A stretch of 34,264 nt of DNA from Streptococcus merionis DSM 19192 (GTDB lineage: Bacteria; Bacillota; Bacilli; Lactobacillales; Streptococcaceae), in contig NZ_KB904548.1 in assembly GCF_000380085.1 (NCBI RefSeq), forward strand, positions 1-34,264. The letters are read 5' to 3'. The translations under genes and the position numbers were made by a program. Below the pieces are notes generated by a model. That model saw only the letters and a program-made list of their open reading frames with translations. It had not been told where the DNA came from and searched no databases. Below are positions 21,960-30,393 of the stretch, one piece after another. The first letter of the stretch is position 1, and each line of letters opens with the position of its first letter.

Positions 21960-22074
21960 AAAATATGAGACCGTTAAGAAATCCTTTGAAAAATGGGAAA
22001 ACAAACGATAAATCCAAAATTTTTAAGAAAGTTCTTAAAGTTTATCAAGGATTTCAGGTTGAATTCAGTCGGTT
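21960..22074. repeat. Dispersed intergenic repeat, copy B
   Basis: It begins AAAATATGAGACCGTTAAGA and ends GAATTCAGTCGGTT. It aligns along its full length of about 115 bp with 32711-32824 (AAGATATGAGGCCGTGAAAA ... GAATTCAGTTGGTT), roughly three quarters identical by eye. It abuts the stop codon of the phosphatase gene at 22077. It has no plausible coding capacity. Confidence 0.75.
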
Positions 22075-22076
22075 TA

Positions 22077-22664
22077 TTAATCGCTTAGAGGGTCAATCAC
22101 AGCCTCAAGAACAAAATCCTCTTCTGGAGAAAAGATCAGCTTGCAAATGGCACAATTGCCAAAGCGAACACCTGCTGGAATGCTTGCCCCGATCTGGATG
22201 ATAAAGCCCCACATAGCAGCTCCATGGCTCACAGCAAGAATCGTTTCATCTTCTCCTACTTGACTCAGCACTTCTCGAAGGCCATCGTAAACCCGCTGAC
22301 CAACCCTGCGGATGTCCTCTCCTCCAAAAGGCACGAGCAAGTCTTCAAAGGAAGTCGCACCCTCTCGAAAGGATGGGAGAGTAGATTCTTCTTTCGCCTC
22401 AAACTCTCCAAAATCCATTTCCTTAAGGAATTTGTAGCGTATCGGCACCTGCCCCGCTACTAACTCAGCCGTGTCACTAGCACGTTCTTGCGTTGAAGAC
22501 AGCACCAGATCAAAATGAATTTCCATTTTTTCAAAATAGGCACGAGCCTTGGTGGCCTGCTCAATACCGAGTTCTGTCAAGGGCGAATCAAAAGCCCCCT
22601 GCACTCGGCCTTGAACATTGAGCCTAGTCTGACCATGTCGCATCAAATAAAGTGTTTTTGTCAT
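22077..22664 (-). CDS. Histidine phosphatase superfamily protein (second of tandem pair)
   Basis: The 195-residue phosphatase of the phosphoglycerate-mutase-like superfamily has the RHGQT motif with catalytic His10. It also has the QGAFDSPLTELGIEQA segment, the acidic helix MDFGEFEAKEES and the second catalytic His in AVSHGAA. These enzymes range from mutases to sugar-phosphate or nucleotide phosphatases, and the substrate cannot be read from sequence. The start follows the stop of its paralogue by 8 bp, with GGAGAG as ribosome binding site, so the two are co-transcribed. A dispersed repeat touches its stop codon. Confidence 0.88.
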   Translation of the reverse strand: MTKTLYLMRHGQTRLNVQGRVQGAFDSPLTELGIEQATKARAYFEKMEIHFDLVLSSTQERASDTAELVAGQVPIRYKFLKEMDFGEFEAKEESTLPSFREGATSFEDLLVPFGGEDIRRVGQRVYDGLREVLSQVGEDETILAVSHGAAMWGFIIQIGASIPAGVRFGNCAICKLIFSPEEDFVLEAVIDPLSD

Positions 22665-22672
22665 CGTCTCTC

Positions 22673-23305
22673 CTAAAATGTGAGTAGAGCATCCGGATGC
22701 TCACCAGAAATCCTGTCATAAAGCACAAGATGATTGACAGGATCATAGATTGTTAGCAAGTTAAACTGACCATCTGCCACATCAAATTCTAAGATAGCAC
22801 AGTTACGCATGCGCACCTGCGGTGGATTTTTCAAAACCCCGCGGTAAAATTGAGCAATAGCACCGCCATGACTGACTACAAGGACTGTCTTCCCCTCGTT
22901 TTCGGATACAATTTGGCGCACAGCCTCACCCATCCGAGCTCTTACTGCTAGCGAACTTTCCCCACCATAAGTGACAAAGTAATCGCCATAGCCGATATCT
23001 TTTTGCAAAGGTGGGTTGAGAAACTCTTGCTGCCCTTCAAAAGCACCAAAGTCCATTTCCTTGAGCCCCTTGAGACGGATATAGTCTGTCCGACCTGAAG
23101 CCAACTCAGCTGTATCGCAAGCACGCTCCTGAGTAGAACTGTAAATGCGGTCAAAAGTGATAGCTTTGCTATCAAAATAAGCACGCGCCGCCAAGGCCTG
23201 CTCAATGCCTACTGCTGTCAAAGGTGAGTCAGATGCTCCTTGGATCCGGTTCTGTTGATTAAAACGCGTCTGTCCATGACGCATGAGATAGAGTTTTGTG
23301 GTCAT
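22673..23305 (-). CDS. Histidine phosphatase superfamily protein (first of tandem pair)
   Basis: The 210-residue paralogue of the next gene shares RHGQT with His10, QGASDSPLTAVGIEQA, SSTQERACDTAEL, the MDFGAFEG helix and the second His in VVSHGGA. The pair evidently arose by tandem duplication and has since diverged, with different C-termini (here HPDALLTF). A metabolic phosphatase role near sugar-phosphate genes is plausible but only by neighbourhood. GGAGAGG precedes the ATG. Confidence 0.88.
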   Translation of the reverse strand: MTTKLYLMRHGQTRFNQQNRIQGASDSPLTAVGIEQALAARAYFDSKAITFDRIYSSTQERACDTAELASGRTDYIRLKGLKEMDFGAFEGQQEFLNPPLQKDIGYGDYFVTYGGESSLAVRARMGEAVRQIVSENEGKTVLVVSHGGAIAQFYRGVLKNPPQVRMRNCAILEFDVADGQFNLLTIYDPVNHLVLYDRISGEHPDALLTF

Positions 23306-23800
23306 ATCCTCTCCTATATTCTAAAGACGCTGAACATTGAGCCATGAATACTCGTCAAAAACCAAATGCTAACTTTACACTTTTAAAAAGTATGTTGTGC
23401 TACTTCTACAGAAGTTTTTGAAAGTGTGTCATTAAGTATCTAACAGCATGTTTGACAGGCTATTTTAAAGTGAAATAACTATAACTCTTCCTGCCGAACT
23501 TTACTTCTATTTCGTTGCCTAGTCAGTTTTTGCTTTTTGAGGGAGTCTAAGACTTCAATATCTGAGATTCATCTAACAATGGAAACCTTAGTCTCTTCAA
23601 TCCTTCCCTAAGTGTCAATCTTATCATCTCAGTCCCATTTGCTCCTCTCACAAAATACCAATAGAGGCTGGGAGTTTCCTAGCCTCTGCTGGTTCATGCA
23701 ACTACGCTCAAAGAAATCTGAACACGTTTACGAAGTCGTAGCTCAGGCTGAAACTCATCACAAAAAGCTGAAGATGCAGTCTCTTGACTTTCAAAGATTA
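23306..23800. other. Long intergenic region with a strong hairpin
   Basis: This region of 495 bp has no supportable gene. At 23663-23687 AGAGGCTGGGA and TCCTAGCCTCT pair around GTT (11 pairs, one G-T). This resembles the AGAGGCTGGGAC-type inverted repeats often found between streptococcal genes, here with no T-run. The rest looks like worn repeat or gene debris. No terminator for the fourth bgl gene (stop at 23801) is obvious other than this hairpin. Confidence 0.5.
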
Positions 23801-25294
<1,494 letters not shown>

Positions 25295-25309
25295 TTAATT
25301 AATAAGGTC

Positions 25310-25371
25310 ATTTTACCACGAATCAAAAAGGCTTTCACGTAAAATCCTACGGAAAATTGGTACTATTCTAT
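25310..25371 (-). promoter_or_regulatory. Shared upstream motif plus -10 of fourth bgl gene
   Basis: The motif core at 25351-25371 reads GGAAAATTGGTACTATTCTA then T on the plus strand. It is preceded by AAAATCCTAC, which also occurs in the HAD copy as AAAATCCTAT. The -10-like TAAAAT at 25310-25315 follows TGG (an extended -10), with its edge 56 bp from the motif edge. The -35 position (GTGAAA) is weak. Confidence 0.6.
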
Positions 25372-25683
25372 GATTTTTAAGGTTAACTTAACTTGTTTAA
25401 AAATATAGGAAACATTAGGATAAAGTTGTCTCAAAATCAGAATATCATCTGGCATGCTTTCTGAACCACAATTGTACCGCTCTTGGTTCCGTCGACAGTT
25501 TCCATTACCATCCATCTTTTTTGCAAAAAAATTATTGTGATGATTGAGCCCTTCACTTAAATGACAAATTCTTGCTTGTAACTGCAGGTGCTGATGATTG
25601 TATCACTAAAACAGGGAAGAAGCGGGAAGTTCATGATAGCTGTCCTTAATGCTTTTTACATTCCTATCAATCCTTATCAGTTA
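25372..25683. other. Intergenic region between fourth bgl gene and LysR gene
   Basis: About 310 bp without a supportable gene. A TTTTTTGCAAAAAA palindrome lies near 25520-25535. No copy of the shared bgl motif is seen near the LysR promoter. Confidence 0.4.
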
Positions 25684-25712
25684 TTTACTATCGTTTTAAA
25701 TTATGGTAGCAT
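25684..25712 (+). promoter_or_regulatory. Promoter of the LysR-type regulator
   Basis: The plus strand has -35-like TTTACT (25684-25689), a 17-bp spacer ending TGG (an extended -10) and TAGCAT (25707-25712), 28 bp before the ATG. Confidence 0.5.
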
Positions 25713-25740
25713 AGAAGAAAAGCAGTAAAGGAATCCACTC

Positions 25741-26628
25741 ATGATCGAAACGCGTCTTTTTCACTACTTTTTGGCCATTGCTCGTGAGCGCAATATCACG
25801 CGTGCTGCGGAGCAACTCTTTGTGACCCAGTCTACCTTGTCCAAGCAGATGCAGGATTTGGAAAAACAGCTGGGCAAGCAGCTTTTCATCCGTGGCAAAC
25901 GGCAGATTACTCTGACTGAGGAAGGAGAATTCTTCCGCAGTAAGGCTCAGGAAATCCTTCAACTGGTTGAGCAGACTGAGATCGCTCTCAGTGGTGAGGA
26001 GGAAATTTTAGCAGGTGATATCTATATTGCAGCGGCAGAAGTCCCTTCGATGGCTAAAATTGTCCAAACGTTAAAAAGCATTCAAGATGCTCATCCTAAT
26101 CTACGTTACCATATCATCTCTGGTGACGCTGAGCAAGCTCTCAATCAGATCCGTTCAGGAGTCGTTGACATCGGTCTTCTTTTAAATCCACCGCTCTTTG
26201 AGGATTTGGATTATCAGGAGTTGCCCTTTTCGCACACCTTTGGACTGATTCTACCAAAAGAGCACCCTCTTGCTCAGAAAAAAGCGATTCATCCAGAGGA
26301 CTTAGTTGATCTCCCTTTGATTACGTCACAGCAATTTCTCAAAGAACCTGCTCGCATTCAGCACTTTGGACACTTGATAGAGCGTCTCAATGTCGTTGCC
26401 AGCTATAACCTGCTCTACAACGCTATATTTATGGTCAAAGCAGAGCTTGGACTTCTAATGGCGCTAGAAGACATGGTTGAGCTAAAGGACACCACTCTCG
26501 TTTTTCGCCCCTTTGATCCTGCTATTGATAACCAACTTTATATGGTCAGTAAAAAACACAAACACCCGTCACTCGGCGTCAAATTGGTAATGCAGGAGTT
26601 AAGGGAACTTACGAACGACTGCAAATAG
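25741..26628 (+). CDS. LysR-family transcriptional regulator
   Basis: The 295-residue protein has the LysR winged HTH at 1-60 (FLAIARERNITRAAEQLFVTQ, then LSKQMQDLEKQLG) and a periplasmic-binding-like effector domain from about residue 88. That domain contains DIGLLLNPP and LPKEHPLAQKK. LysR regulators usually bind as tetramers and activate a divergent target in response to a small ligand. Here the divergent neighbour is the fourth bgl gene, and the shared motif before that gene contains a T-N11-A spacing (TAGAATAGTACCA). The 460-bp gap is longer than usual for a classic divergent LysR pair, so the link is an inference. Confidence 0.9.
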   Translation: MIETRLFHYFLAIARERNITRAAEQLFVTQSTLSKQMQDLEKQLGKQLFIRGKRQITLTEEGEFFRSKAQEILQLVEQTEIALSGEEEILAGDIYIAAAEVPSMAKIVQTLKSIQDAHPNLRYHIISGDAEQALNQIRSGVVDIGLLLNPPLFEDLDYQELPFSHTFGLILPKEHPLAQKKAIHPEDLVDLPLITSQQFLKEPARIQHFGHLIERLNVVASYNLLYNAIFMVKAELGLLMALEDMVELKDTTLVFRPFDPAIDNQLYMVSKKHKHPSLGVKLVMQELRELTNDCK

Positions 26629-26708
26629 AAAAACAAGAGCTAGAACTCGCTCAAAAAGTCAATGAAATGAATGGAACTCTCGTTATCGAAAACTAAAATA
26701 GAAAAGCT

Positions 26709-26763
26709 AAAAAACGAACAAGATGAAGTTTCAAGTCGTAGAAATTTCCCTTTGTTCGTTTTT
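26709..26763. terminator. Long inverted repeat downstream of LysR gene (likely terminator)
   Basis: AAAACGAACAA and TTGTTCGTTTT are perfect complements separated by about 30 bases. The T-run on the plus strand suits the LysR gene, and the converging PTS cluster II ends at 26875. The loop is long for an intrinsic terminator. Confidence 0.55.
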
Positions 26764-26874
26764 ACTATCTATTTCAGTTAAGAAATACTGTGCAATTTTT
26801 ATACGTCCTCTTCAACAGTTACATGCTTTGGAGATGAGGGCTAGCCATCGTGGCTGGTCGTCCCAGACTCTTTT

Positions 26875-27204
26875 TCACGATAGCCTACTTTCGAGTTTTT
26901 CAAAGCGTTCGTAGGCATCAATAAATTCCTCTGCAACAATTTTAAAGCCTTCCGCACTCATGAGTTGGTCTTCTGCGTGCATGAGGATAAGGTTTAGATG
27001 AACAGATTCGTTAGCAGCTTCTTTTTGAATCAACCCTGCATGGGCATGATGGCCCTGAATAAATTCTTTTTCTCCTTCTGCAACCATTTCCTTGGCGCGT
27101 TTAATTTGGCCTTGTTTAGCAGCTTGGATCGCTTCGATATAATACGAACGGGCACTCCCAACTGAGGCAATAATCTGAAATGCTACTGATTCAATGCCTT
27201 CCAT
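26875..27204 (-). CDS. PTS lactose/cellobiose-family IIA (cluster II)
   Basis: The 109-residue helical phosphocarrier has phosphorylated His76 in LILMHAEDQLMSAE. It is the last gene of the IIC-IIB-IIA set, the reverse gene order of cluster I (IIA-IIB-IIC), so the two systems were acquired or assembled independently. GAGGAGG lies before the ATG, 12 bp after the IIB stop codon. Downstream is a decayed GAGTCTGGGAC-type repeat rather than a clear terminator. Confidence 0.95.
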   Translation of the reverse strand: MEGIESVAFQIIASVGSARSYYIEAIQAAKQGQIKRAKEMVAEGEKEFIQGHHAHAGLIQKEAANESVHLNLILMHAEDQLMSAEGFKIVAEEFIDAYERFEKLESRLS

Positions 27205-27216
27205 AATGCTCCTCCT

Positions 27217-27519
27217 CTAATCACTTAGCAAGGTTTTCACGTGTTCTACGACTTTTTTACCATCCATGGTGCCATAGGCCATCATGTCAATCGTTTCAAC
27301 AGGTTTATCAGGAAATTTAGACTTCACATCGTTTAATTTAAAGCGAACTTGTGGGCCTAAGAGGATAACGTCTGCATCTCCTCCGCGATCACTTACTTCA
27401 GCGACTGGATGAGCCACCACTTCGATATCATAATGAATCGTTTCGGCGTATTCACGCATCTTAGTCATCAGAAGACTGGTTGACATCCCTGCATTACATA
27501 CTAATAGAATTTTTCTCAT
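27217..27519 (-). CDS. PTS lactose/cellobiose-family IIB (cluster II)
   Basis: The 100-residue phosphocarrier has active Cys8 in LLVCNAGMSTS and the VILLGPQVRFKL strand of cellobiose-type IIB. It lies 22 bp after the IIC gene, with a GAGGAAAG ribosome binding site. It is clearly different in sequence from the IIB of cluster I, so it is not a recent duplicate. Confidence 0.95.
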   Translation of the reverse strand: MRKILLVCNAGMSTSLLMTKMREYAETIHYDIEVVAHPVAEVSDRGGDADVILLGPQVRFKLNDVKSKFPDKPVETIDMMAYGTMDGKKVVEHVKTLLSD

Positions 27520-27541
27520 TATCTTTCCTCTTTCTTAATAC

Positions 27542-28852
27542 TTAATTTTCAGATGAAGCTGCTGCGATAGCTTGTTCTTCAGCCAGAGCTTGACGATCTC
27601 CCATGACAAAGAATGGATACCAAACCACACACTGAAGAGCAAGCGTCGCAATGATAGCAAGTCCCAAAGTGATTCCACCCGTAATAAATGGGCCGATAAA
27701 CGGTGGCATCACCCATGGAAGAGAAATCGTTGGATTAAAGCCATGACCTACTCCCAAGATATTGACGGCAAACATCCCAAAGGTACCGCCAACTAGCCCA
27801 GTTAACAGCATTGGAATAAAGTAGATCGGATTCAACATAATCGGCATACCGAAAATCATTGGCTCGTTGATATTAAAGATATTTGGAATAACAGCAACTT
27901 TACGAAGCGCTTTGTAACGTTCAGATTTCGCCAAGAACATTAAGAAGGCAAGTGACAAGGTATTCCCTGTGCCACCGATATAACAAAAGCCGTACATCAG
28001 ACCAAAAGCCAAGTAAGGCAATTCCGCTGAAGGTGTACCTGCTAGATACGCTTCTGTATTAGCTGTCCCTGCCGCTAGCAAAACTGGCATATAAACACTG
28101 AGGAGTGAGGCTGGGTGAATCCCAAAGAACCAGCAGAGGTTCACAAAGGTCAAAAAGAAGATAAGCGCCCATGGTGAAGAACCAAACAGCATGACTGGCT
28201 GAGCCACCAAAGTATTCAACAAATTAAAGATGTCATCGTACGGTGTCAAACCTGCCAAATATCTGACGACAAAGACTCCAAAGAAGATAATCATGGCAAC
28301 AAAAGTTGGGCTCAGAGACTCAGAGACATTAGGTGGAACAGAGTTTGGCAGCTTGAGTTTGATGTTTTTCTTCATCAACCATGAGTAAGACATTCCGATT
28401 AAGACGGATATGATCATAGCTGCGAAAATCCCGTTTGAACCAAGATTACTGGATAAAAGGGCTGCGATAGGAGTGTCACCAGCTTTAATGGTCTGTGGCA
28501 TTAAAACAATGAAAGCAGCAAGTGCAAGAAGCGCTGCAGTTAAGGCATTTTCGCCTTCATTTTTGGTATAGTGATAGGCAACGACGGGTGCGATGTAAAT
28601 GGCCAGCATACTGGTTGTTGCCGCTACGATATCAAGCATGTGAGGGCCCATTCCAGTACTGGTCAGAAAGTTTTGCCAGAAAGGAATAGGCAGGTTAGCT
28701 AGAATCGCGAACCCTGCAACCCCAAGGGTAATCGGCATGGTTGACATCATCCCTGCTGTCAGAGCCGTTATGATTTTGCTGTCGCTGAGCCTTTGAGCCA
28801 AAGGCCCCATCATCTTATCAAGGCCTGCCTGCAAACGATCCATAAAAGACAT
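27542..28852 (-). CDS. PTS lactose/cellobiose-family IIC permease (cluster II)
   Basis: The 436-residue membrane permease has about ten membrane segments. The substrate-site His is in WFFGIHPASLLS, and the NINEPMIFGMPIMLNP motif and the YIGGTGNTLSLAFL segment are present. It is first in the operon, with GGAGG 8 bp before the ATG. The 390-bp upstream region has a promoter (29062-29090), a cre-like site (29099-29112) and an 11-codon leader frame. The regulator just upstream is LevR-like. No hydrolase gene is in the operon, so hydrolysis probably falls to the single bgl genes nearby. Confidence 0.94.
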   Translation of the reverse strand: MSFMDRLQAGLDKMMGPLAQRLSDSKIITALTAGMMSTMPITLGVAGFAILANLPIPFWQNFLTSTGMGPHMLDIVAATTSMLAIYIAPVVAYHYTKNEGENALTAALLALAAFIVLMPQTIKAGDTPIAALLSSNLGSNGIFAAMIISVLIGMSYSWLMKKNIKLKLPNSVPPNVSESLSPTFVAMIIFFGVFVVRYLAGLTPYDDIFNLLNTLVAQPVMLFGSSPWALIFFLTFVNLCWFFGIHPASLLSVYMPVLLAAGTANTEAYLAGTPSAELPYLAFGLMYGFCYIGGTGNTLSLAFLMFLAKSERYKALRKVAVIPNIFNINEPMIFGMPIMLNPIYFIPMLLTGLVGGTFGMFAVNILGVGHGFNPTISLPWVMPPFIGPFITGGITLGLAIIATLALQCVVWYPFFVMGDRQALAEEQAIAAASSEN

Positions 28853-28968
28853 TCGTATTTCCTCCGTTTTTTAATTGATAACTGTATTCAGTTCTACTTT
28901 TGCTATGTTCTATGATAAGAACGGACAACAATAACTCCTCTAATGGAGTTTGAGCTTAAGTCCAGTTC

Positions 28969-29004
28969 CTATTTTAAAAAATACAGGACTACCCTCTTTG
29001 ACAT
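28969..29004 (-). CDS. Possible 11-residue leader peptide upstream of PTS cluster II
   Basis: A perfect AAAGGAGG (29010-29017) lies 5 bp before an ATG that opens MSKRVVLYFLK and a TAG stop, about 60 bp downstream of the predicted -10. The stop is followed by AACTCC / GGAGTT, which can form a hairpin, before the IIC gene at 28852. A ribosome binding site this good on such a short frame inside a leader may mark translation-coupled attenuation, but it could also be chance. Confidence 0.35.
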   Translation of the reverse strand: MSKRVVLYFLK

Positions 29005-29061
29005 GATAACCTCCTTTATTCGTTTCATATTTTGGTGTTGCCACCTTGTCTTAATGGCTCT

Positions 29062-29112
29062 ACTATACAAGATAATTGAAATGGATTCAAACCGATTTTC
29101 GAAGCGTTTTCA
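29062..29112 (-). promoter_or_regulatory. Promoter of PTS cluster II with upstream cre-like site
   Basis: The minus strand has -35 TTGAAT (29085-29090), a 17-bp spacer and -10 TATAGT (29062-29067). Eight bp upstream of the -35, TGAAAACGCTTCGA (29099-29112) matches the CcpA operator consensus TGWAANCGNTNNCA at all but one position. No -12/-24 (sigma-54) promoter is present, although the adjacent regulator belongs to a sigma-54 activator family. Confidence 0.6.
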
Positions 29113-29168
29113 CTGTGATTTATACACATTTTTCTAAAAATGATACAGAATATCAGATTAGTCATCTC

Positions 29169-29208
29169 AAAAAAAGAAGAAGACGCTCTTTAAAAGCGAA
29201 TCTTCTTC
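29169..29208 (-). terminator. Terminator of the LevR-like regulator operon
   Basis: GAAGAAGA / TCTTCTTC with inner CGCT / AGCG pairs is followed by TTTTTTTG on the minus strand. Between it and the regulator stop lie two direct copies of TTATACACTAGA (29217-29228 and 29236-29247), the second overlapping the stop codon. Confidence 0.85.
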
Positions 29209-29242
29209 TATCGTATTTATACACTAGAAAAATACTTATACA

Positions 29243-30379
29243 CTAGATTTCTTTGATAATACTAATCATATTAGCGTATTCGTCCTCTGGGATTTCCACG
29301 CCAAACTCGTCTTCCAGCTTAGCCATTATGTCCCGTAAGCTGTAATAAAGCCTTTTATGGCTAGAGATGATTTTATCACGGTTAGGGTTGGAGGGAACTT
29401 CCCCGTTCATCTGCAAGCGACTGATAAGGCAAGCGGTATGAACAAAGAGCCCGATTTCCTGTTCAATCGCAAGCTGAGCATCTAACTTTTTGATCTTGCG
29501 GATAGCACTTGGAAGGTGGCGTTTCAGACTAACAATGTCAAGATTTGGTTGTTGCTCCTTAAGGTAGTCGTAAATGGCATCAAAATCAGAGTGGCTGATA
29601 TCAATTGGTGCTTCAAGATACATAATGACATCTAACTGTTCGATAGGGGTTGTGTACAACGTTGACATCGGTACAAAGGGAACTCCTACTAACTTAGGAT
29701 CGTAACTACCGATGATGCAGGTCAGTTTATAAGTCTGCTTAAGTTGTTTGATTTTAGAAAGAAGCCGTCTCCGATCGCTCATAGCAAGAGCGATAACTTC
29801 TGTATCATCAAGCTTGCTATGCTTTTCAATATAATCTTTCATGGCTAAGGCTGCGCCCTCCCCAGACATACAGAGTGTCAAAATAGCTTTTTGTGCTGGC
29901 TCTCGCTTGTAAGTTTCAGGACTCGTTTGGTATGTCTCTTTAAGCGCTGTTTTAACATCTAAAGAAAACTCATCAAGACTCATCTCTCCCGTTAAACGCC
30001 GAACCGCTTCTAGCGCAACCAAGGTAGCTGGCAATTCAAAGAACTTGATAGGGATTCCCGTTTCCTTAGAAATAGTTTGTGCCATTGTCTTTAATGACCC
30101 CATATCATAGAGCAAGAAAACGCCCTTTCCTTGGTCAATTTGCTGAATTTGCCATTTCAACTCTTCGTAAGCTTGCCCCATGTCCTTGTCCAAAGCGAGG
30201 TCAAAGGCATGGGCACGATTATCCACCACCAAGGCATTCACCACTTGAGCGATGGAGGAAGCGGTACTAGACCCATGCATAGCGATGAGGATAGCCACTT
30301 TCTTAGAAGATTGCTTTTCCTGAGTTAAAAACATCGTGATAAAAGTCGCTTCGTCTTTGGCCAGTTGCTGTTGCGTCAC
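29243..30379 (-). CDS. LevR-like regulator, C-terminal part (EIIA, EIIB-like, PRD2), out of frame here
   Basis: This frame starts at a GTG (30379) without a ribosome binding site and continues in the frame that precedes it upstream as far as the G12 tract. I therefore treat it as the second half of one protein. It encodes a mannose-type EIIA domain (about 26-150) with candidate His35 in LIAMHGSSTASS, and a galactitol-type EIIB-like domain with Cys170 in LTLCMSGEG. The PRD2 carries His314 in LFVHTACLISRL. This is the C-terminal order of LevR/ManR proteins. In B. subtilis LevR, phosphorylation of the last PRD by the transporter's EIIB inhibits the activator. Without frame restoration these sensing domains are not joined to the DNA-binding part. 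Confidence 0.85.
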   Translation of the reverse strand: MTQQQLAKDEATFITMFLTQEKQSSKKVAILIAMHGSSTASSIAQVVNALVVDNRAHAFDLALDKDMGQAYEELKWQIQQIDQGKGVFLLYDMGSLKTMAQTISKETGIPIKFFELPATLVALEAVRRLTGEMSLDEFSLDVKTALKETYQTSPETYKREPAQKAILTLCMSGEGAALAMKDYIEKHSKLDDTEVIALAMSDRRRLLSKIKQLKQTYKLTCIIGSYDPKLVGVPFVPMSTLYTTPIEQLDVIMYLEAPIDISHSDFDAIYDYLKEQQPNLDIVSLKRHLPSAIRKIKKLDAQLAIEQEIGLFVHTACLISRLQMNGEVPSNPNRDKIISSHKRLYYSLRDIMAKLEDEFGVEIPEDEYANMISIIKEI

Positions 30380-30393
30380 GGATTCTAAATGAC

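Noticed and set aside
21965..22201. 78-codon plus-strand frame overlapping the phosphatase 3' end
   Set aside because: It is a shadow of the phosphatase gene plus a dispersed repeat.
25365..25370. TAGAAT inside the shared motif as a -10 box
   Set aside because: No -35-like hexamer lies 16-18 bp upstream in any of the four copies, while a second hexamer 56 bp away is a better -10 in each.
28853..29168. A -12/-24 (sigma-54) promoter for PTS cluster II, expected from the LevR-family regulator
   Set aside because: No TGGCAC-N5-TTGC-like sequence is present; TGGCAACACC occurs but without the downstream element, and a good -35/-10 promoter is seen instead.
29217..29247. Two direct copies of TTATACACTAGA as a possible CRISPR-like or iteron array
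   Set aside because: Only two 12-bp copies at a gene end; there are no further units, no spacers of repeat length and no replication gene.
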